29,986 nucleotides of DNA from positions 15,925-45,910 of the forward strand of contig NW_007360650.1 in the NCBI RefSeq assembly GCF_000192795.1. The letters run 5' to 3'. The translations under genes and the position numbers were made by a program. This document shows, piece after piece, positions 25,176-29,986 of the stretch (position 1 is its first letter; each line of letters opens with the position of its first letter). The notes under the pieces were generated by a model. That model saw nothing but the letters and a program-made list of their open reading frames with translations, ran no database searches and had not been told where the DNA came from. The DNA comes from Vavraia culicis subsp. floridensis. Taxonomy: Eukaryota > Microsporidia > Pleistophoridae.

Positions 25176-26744
25176 TCATACATCATCGTAAATCTCCTCA
25201 TAACCACTCCCATTCCTACTCTCCTCGATCTTCTTCTGTTCTTCCACGCTCTTCTCCTTATCAAGTGCATCCTTCTTCCCAACCATCGCACATATTCTAT
25301 CCTTAATCGTATTAATGTCTCTCTCTAGTCCGTAAACCATCATATTAACTTTCTCTCTCCCATCCACCATCTTTTCCCTGCGCTCCTCCAAATTCTTCAA
25401 ATTATGCGCATAAATTTCGTGCTCATCTTTTTTAAGCGCAATCTCTGCATTCAAGCTGTCCAACCGTTTGTTAATCGCTGACAATTCGTTATTTAACAGC
25501 CGTATACGCGCATTGTTACGATCCTGTCGCTTGGACATGCTCGATGCGCTCTCGTCAAGACCTTTTATCGTGTGGGTAAGCGTGTTTAGATCATGCTTTG
25601 CGCTCTCAAGCTGCGCTTGTAGAGATGATAAGCGCTCTTTGAGGGCGCTTATCTTGTCTTGCAGGGCATGCTGCACCCTATCGATCGTGGCGAGCCGTTC
25701 TGATGACTGCTTATTCTTTAGAAGCAGTTTTTGCTGAGCAGCCTGGTTAAACGTGCGCCGTGAAAATGACTCGAGCGATTGCAGCGAGTTAAGGGATGAT
25801 TGTGGGGATTGCTGTGGAAGGAGAAGGTCTATGAGGGTGTCCTGTGCGTTGTTGTTTGGCTGGGAAGGATTTGCCGTGGGAGAGGCATTTTGTGTATTAG
25901 AACTGGGAGAGATGTTGGGGGAGGAAGCATTCCCACTGTTCGTGCCGGGTAGTGCACCGTCCGTATCGTTCCCATCGGGTGATTTCCTGGGCAGCGTACC
26001 GGAAGATGAGTCACCGTCATCATTCTTTGTTTGGTGCGATATAACGATCTTTGGCACTGTTTTACCATTCTTATCCTCGTCGTTCTGCTCATTTTTCTTG
26101 CCATTCTCTTTTTCGTCGTTCTGCTCCTTGGGCCGCTCATTTTTCTTGCCATTCTCTTCCTCGTCTTTTTTCTTTTCCTTGCCATTCTTTGTGAGCAGCT
26201 CCTTTAAAAGATTGTTTATGCTTTTAATTCCTTCGTTAAGTTCCCGGTTCAGATGGGAGTTTTCTTTCGGTTTAGGATTATCGTTCGTATCGTTGGATTT
26301 GTTGCTGCCATCTCCACTATTATCCTTACCATTGTTGCCGTTCCTTTTATTACCGTCCTTACCACTGCGAGCTTTACCTTTCCCGTCCCCATCATTATTA
26401 TTTCCATTCCTATTTCCATTCCTATTTCCATTATTATTTCCATCCTCATCCCTATTTCCATCCTCATCCCTATTTCCATCCTCATCCCTATTTCCATCCT
26501 TATCCCTATTTCCATCCTTATCCCTATTTCCATCCTCATCCCTATTCCCATCCTCATCCCTATTTCCATCCTCATCCCTATTTCTATCCTCATCCCTATT
26601 CCAGTCCTTATTTCCACCATTATCCCTACTACCATGTCTACGCCTTAATCCTCCGTATCGTCCCAAATTTCTACCCAAATCGTTCACAATTATCAACCGC
26701 ATGCAAACGCTACAACAATACAACAACAGCAATGTCATTCTCAT
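25176..26744 (-). CDS. Secreted repeat and coiled-coil protein, possible structural spore component
   Basis: A 522-residue protein. Residues 1-19 form a signal peptide (RMTLLLLYCCSVCMRLIIV). Nine NRDEDG-type hexapeptides (about 49-102) and an Asn/Gly-rich stretch follow, then Lys/Glu/Asn-rich low-complexity segments (about 200-255) with GKKNE repeats, a Ser/Pro/Asn linker, and a long heptad-rich coiled coil (about 328-505: QAQLESAKHDLNTL, NNELSAINKRLDSLNAEI and so on). It ends in an acidic tail (YEEIYDDV). There is no second transmembrane helix or KDEL-type signal. Secreted, highly charged coiled-coil proteins of this kind are common among microsporidian wall and polar tube components, but I see no PTP or SWP signature, so the role is inference. 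No TATA box is obvious upstream. Confidence 0.7.
   Translation of the reverse strand: MRMTLLLLYCCSVCMRLIIVNDLGRNLGRYGGLRRRHGSRDNGGNKDWNRDEDRNRDEDGNRDEDGNRDEDGNRDKDGNRDKDGNRDEDGNRDEDGNRDEDGNNNGNRNGNRNGNNNDGDGKGKARSGKDGNKRNGNNGKDNSGDGSNKSNDTNDNPKPKENSHLNRELNEGIKSINNLLKELLTKNGKEKKKDEEENGKKNERPKEQNDEKENGKKNEQNDEDKNGKTVPKIVISHQTKNDDGDSSSGTLPRKSPDGNDTDGALPGTNSGNASSPNISPSSNTQNASPTANPSQPNNNAQDTLIDLLLPQQSPQSSLNSLQSLESFSRRTFNQAAQQKLLLKNKQSSERLATIDRVQHALQDKISALKERLSSLQAQLESAKHDLNTLTHTIKGLDESASSMSKRQDRNNARIRLLNNELSAINKRLDSLNAEIALKKDEHEIYAHNLKNLEERREKMVDGREKVNMMVYGLERDINTIKDRICAMVGKKDALDKEKSVEEQKKIEESRNGSGYEEIYDDV
26437..26598. repeat. In-frame 18-bp tandem repeat (NRDEDG x9)
   Basis: Nine copies of an 18-bp unit (plus-strand form TTTCCATCCTCATCCCTA) encode acidic/basic hexapeptides. 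Related 12-bp units coding NRNG lie next to it (about 26398-26436). Confidence 0.95.
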
Positions 26745-27243
26745 GGCCTGCTCAACTCATCAATTTGTTTTTTAACTGTGATTAGACAGGCGATATGAAA
26801 CGTATGGTTTTGATCTCGTATGGTGGTGGAGTGGCAATAATTTAATGCATTGATTGTATTTTACGTTAAACCGTGGTAAATAAACACGGTGAGAATGAGA
26901 TGGTGCGGTTGAAACACTGCAAATGATCGGTAGGTAAACGTGCAATTTATGATATTTTCTGATAATACGTTTGGTAAAGCAATGTTGAGAATTGTACTGC
27001 GCACTTCGCAGGAACTGATACATTAACATGGCTGTGCATCATAGACGGATCAATGCATGGATACGAAATGTTTGGTGCTGCAGAGAGAAGAATAGCGCTG
27101 TGTTTTGTAGCACGGTGTGATATAGCAAAGCATTTGTGGGGCAATAAATTAAAAATTATTTGCTGTGTTTGGTGTTCATAGGAAAGTGGTTGTACGCATG
27201 GGTTTTTTACGTTGTTTTGGACTACGTATGTGTTGTGGTGTAG
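26745..27243. other. Spacer without a convincing gene
   Basis: An ATG-started 85-codon frame on the minus strand (26772-27029) is basic, His/Tyr-rich and lacks any domain or promoter element. I do not call it. Confidence 0.5.
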
Positions 27244-27316
27244 GCCTGGCTAGCTCAGTCGGTAGAGCATCAGACTCTTAATCTGAGGGTCGTGGGTTCA
27301 AGTCCCACGTCGGGCG
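27244..27316 (+). tRNA. tRNA-Lys (anticodon CTT)
   Basis: A complete 73-base cloverleaf. The acceptor stem GCCTGGC pairs with GTCGGGC (with two G-U pairs), the D arm has the A-box TAGCTCAGTCGGT, and the anticodon stem TCAGA/TCTGA encloses the loop CTCTTAA, giving anticodon CTT. The variable loop GGGTC is followed by a T arm with B-box GGTTCAAGTCC. The discriminator is G and CCA is not encoded, as expected in a eukaryote. There is no intron. It reads lysine AAG codons, which are frequent in this window. Confidence 0.97.
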
Positions 27317-27321
27317 TGTGC

Positions 27322-27326
27322 TTTTT
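27322..27326 (+). terminator. RNA polymerase III terminator (TTTTT)
   Basis: A run of five Ts six bases beyond the tRNA 3' end, the normal Pol III stop. Confidence 0.8.
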
Positions 27327-28255
27327 GTGTTAAATGATAAGCGTGTTGGCTGGATGTGCATCTCTGTTCTTTTATTCCGTGGTCAGATGCACGAGGGCAG
27401 ATGGCAGGCAATTACGGTGCTTCACATTCAAACGTAGATATGATTGAACTGTTAGTCGTACCTCTGCGCACCAGACACACCACGAAGTGTTAGAATGCGG
27501 AACATTACCGGTGAAATAGCTACATGTGATTCTGAAGAGTTACGAAGTCTATAATGGCTAGAGTACAGCGCAGAACGCATTTTTTCGTGTTTTGATGTCA
27601 AATGGGTTGGGTGTTAGGATTAGAGGTTGAGCACCGGCTCAGAAGAATGGAGATGAGGGAGAATCTTACAAACCATTCCGATAAACACGGACTAGTGTAG
27701 GATGTGGTATGAGTAACTAAATACTGGATTTACTTACCGCTTCAGTTGGTTGGTGCAGATGTATCGAAATATTGGGCAATGAAGTGCGTGCTTGTGAAGA
27801 ATGTGTAGGATAAACGCGGCTTGAAAACAATGATCATCTTTTCTACTGTGCTTAATGAGTAAGAGACTAAAATATTTGTTGCAGCAGTTTTTACGCATTT
27901 TATCGCTGTGAGTTCAAAAAGGTTCTGTTCACGGTTAAATTGTGAATCTAACGACGAGCACAAACTGCAAAAGACCTTCGCCTTTTAAGGATAAAAAGCA
28001 AAATCGTAACAATGAATTGGTCTGTTTGTCACCCGGTATTGTAAGCCTTCCTGGTGTTTGCAAGCTGTTATAGCCCACTTCTTTTCCTAAAAGCAGTTTA
28101 TTTGTCTGCACGTACGATTCAGCGTTTGTACATCCTCTCACAAACCAGGTTTCAGTTTGAAACTGTGATGTTGAGCTGCTCCTCAACTCTGCACAAAATT
28201 ATGCCTTCAAAGACTTTACTTACCAACCAACAACTTATTTCATCTCCTCTGTCTC
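27327..28255. other. Spacer without a convincing gene
   Basis: About 930 bases. Frames at 27742-27963 and 27935-28186 (minus) and 28054-28269 (plus) lack domains and promoter elements. I see no repeats. Confidence 0.5.
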
Positions 28256-28795
28256 TTATTCGGACGTAGCATCGGCTCTACCCCGCAATATTTTCATCGC
28301 TTGTCTCTTACAACACCGCAACAGGGTAACAACAACTATTACAAGGCTTAGGAGCGCAGTCAGGTATATTCCCAGGTCATAAGCGATGTAGTTTAATGGT
28401 CGAATGAGTTTGTAGCATTGGGACATAATTTTGTCTGCGTAACAAGGACGGCATTGATAGTTCGTTTCGGGTTGCAACAGAATGCGCGGTCTGGGTGTTT
28501 CCTTTCCATAATCAAACCGGTCGGCCGAACCAAACTTGCTGGAATATCCTGCTTCATCGTGATCATGACCTTGGGCCGTGGGCAATCTTGGACAGCTCCT
28601 GCTGCCATCGGGTGGCCCAAAACACAAATTATCGTTCTGCGGACCTAAGCATGTAACACTCTGCTCTGAAAATTCTTCGTTGAGAGGATCTCCAGTTACG
28701 ATAAGCGCATCATTAAAACACATATTGCTCCCACAAGGTGCAGTTCGCGGCTCTAGTCGGTCATGATTACCAAAAGGTGTAGCAGCAAACGACAT
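28256..28795 (-). CDS. Single-pass membrane protein with a cysteine-rich N-terminal domain
   Basis: A 179-residue protein starting at the ATG at 28795. Residues 1-135 carry eight cysteines in loose pairs (APCGSNMC, VTCLGPQNDNLC then SC, YQCRPC then QC), typical of a disulphide-linked extracellular domain. One transmembrane helix (about 141-159, with YLTALLSLVIVVVTLL) is followed by RCCKRQAMK, a basic juxtamembrane segment with two Cys that could be palmitoylated, and a 15-residue tail. There is no signal peptide. A weak TATA-like ATATTTAAG lies about 40 bases upstream. No family is recognised. By eye it is more GC-rich than its surroundings, which supports coding status. It shares the single-helix, N-outside plan with the 11-18 kb group but lacks their sequons. 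Confidence 0.65.
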   Translation of the reverse strand: MSFAATPFGNHDRLEPRTAPCGSNMCFNDALIVTGDPLNEEFSEQSVTCLGPQNDNLCFGPPDGSRSCPRLPTAQGHDHDEAGYSSKFGSADRFDYGKETPRPRILLQPETNYQCRPCYADKIMSQCYKLIRPLNYIAYDLGIYLTALLSLVIVVVTLLRCCKRQAMKILRGRADATSE

Positions 28796-29986
28796 GATAA
28801 ACTTCTAAGGCGTATCTCTGCACTTCTTAAATATTTTTTATCTAATTTGCCATAAATACGACTAGGCATTCCAACGCATACGAAACACGTAACTATGTGT
28901 TAGGCTAATGATAACCATTCAGCACAAAATTTTTAGCAAAGAAATGATACACTGTGTGAAACGAGTCTGTTGCCTTTTTATGTGCAGAGCTATGTTTTTA
29001 CTCTATCACCTACCGAATTGGCATACCGCAGTTACATGTGGGCCATTTTGCATTCTTTGCCAATTCGCCTGGTGCTGCCTTTTAATAAGCCAACACTGTG
29101 AAGACCTCAATCAGCATTAAATAGCTCGCACAAAATTTTTGTTTGAGCAGCAGTAACATAAACAGACGAAAATCAACTTTCGTGAGAAAAACCTTGGTTC
29201 CTCATTTTCCCTCTTAATTGGTATATAACAGCCTATAAAATAGCATTATGACATTGCGAAGCAATTTTGATGGCACAAACCGACTTCCCATTTTTGATGT
29301 TCATTGATTCAGTCAATAACCAATCAAAATTTTTTTAATAAAAAGTTTTAGTGACCAAGGCACCAAAGCAATACAAGTAAACGTAAATACATTGATAATT
29401 ACCACAATTATACGGATGAAACCAATTTGTACGTGTCATGTGTGTTTGATTGCCTTTTAACGGGAGAACTGACGCAATTGGCAATTATTTTTAGGCTCAA
29501 AACAGGACTATACCAATTTTTTTCTTTGTTTCGTACACAGTGCTGCAACCACTTGAAGACATGCATAAGTATATAAAATACAACTTCCCAATTATTTTAT
29601 CATTAGCGCTGAAATTAATCTATTCCTACGACTTTAGCTTGTTCTGCTATTAAGGCACACCGAACATAAAGAGCTGACAAATGAAAACGGACATATCATC
29701 CTAAATTTGCTGCAATAAACGTAAAGGAATGTCATAAAGCGTATGACCAGAGTAGAAAAGAAATTTATTTAATGTTTTGATTATACGGTAGTAAATAAAT
29801 GCACCAATCATGCCAAGGGATACACCGATTACGGATTAAGTGAGAACATTTGTTCTTGCCAGATATTTTTATTAAGGTTTTATACTCGTGTTTCTTTTCA
29901 CATCACATACACAGATTAAAATACATTAAATATTTGTAGAACTGTGATCAATAAGTTTTGCGTCCATAATATGTAATCGTACGCGC
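28796..29986. other. AT-rich end of the window without a convincing gene
   Basis: A 70-codon ATG frame at 28908-29120 is Cys-rich but has no domain or promoter. GTATATAAAATAC at 29569-29581 is a strong-looking TATA palindrome with no frame of useful length after it. No repeats or RNA genes are seen. Confidence 0.5.

Noticed and set aside
26772..27029. 85-residue ATG-started minus-strand frame
   Set aside because: His/Tyr-rich, no domain, no promoter element; typical of chance frames in these spacers.
28908..29120. 70-residue cysteine-rich plus-strand frame
   Set aside because: No signal peptide, clean transmembrane pattern or promoter motif; composition looks random.

Overview
This window looks like nuclear DNA of a microsporidian (obligate intracellular, fungal-related parasite). 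Every recognisable gene is intronless and eukaryotic: a Sec61-gamma subunit, a DIL-tailed myosin, a Yop1/REEP protein, 60S ribosomal protein uL22, a Sis1-type DnaJ and a tRNA-Lys(CTT). The proteins are compact or oddly pared down, and several housekeeping starts carry a CCC-type motif just upstream of the ATG, a described microsporidian signature. Long AT-rich spacers and low gene density suggest a larger-genome lineage (a Pleistophora/Trachipleistophora/Vavraia-like species is a guess). The standard genetic code is used.

Layout. 0-10 kb is mostly housekeeping: a secreted protein of unknown role (20-886), Sec61-gamma (minus), a 1518-aa class V-like myosin with three in-frame minisatellites, Yop1/REEP and uL22 (convergent). 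11-18 kb is different. Four small, unrelated-looking single-pass membrane proteins (11054, 14926 minus, 16588, 17493) share a sequon-rich N-terminus without a signal peptide, one transmembrane helix and a basic stop-transfer; three have a close TATA box. Among them lies a frameshifted, truncated relic (12527-14150) that I read as a MutS/MSH2 homologue without its ATPase domain. 18.3-19.5 kb holds a secreted tyrosinase (minus), preceded by a 69-bp tandem repeat. 19.9-22.4 kb holds an unknown protein (minus) and a likely ANTH-domain adaptor split by a GEKS repeat. 23.5-26.7 kb holds DnaJ and a secreted repeat plus coiled-coil protein (both minus). The rest has tRNA-Lys and a fifth single-pass, cysteine-rich membrane protein (minus, 28256-28795).

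How it fits together. Secretory and membrane-shaping genes (Sec61-gamma, Yop1, ANTH adaptor, myosin V) are interspersed with a lineage-specific secreted/surface set (two secreted proteins, five single-pass proteins, tyrosinase). The two sets seem to use different start regions: CCC motif for housekeeping, TATA for much of the surface/secreted set. Tandem repeats inside intact genes have periods of 12, 18 or 21 bp (multiples of three); those outside genes or in the relic have periods of 16, 33, 37, 42 and 69 bp. Most functional calls come from reading motifs by eye; no database search was possible.
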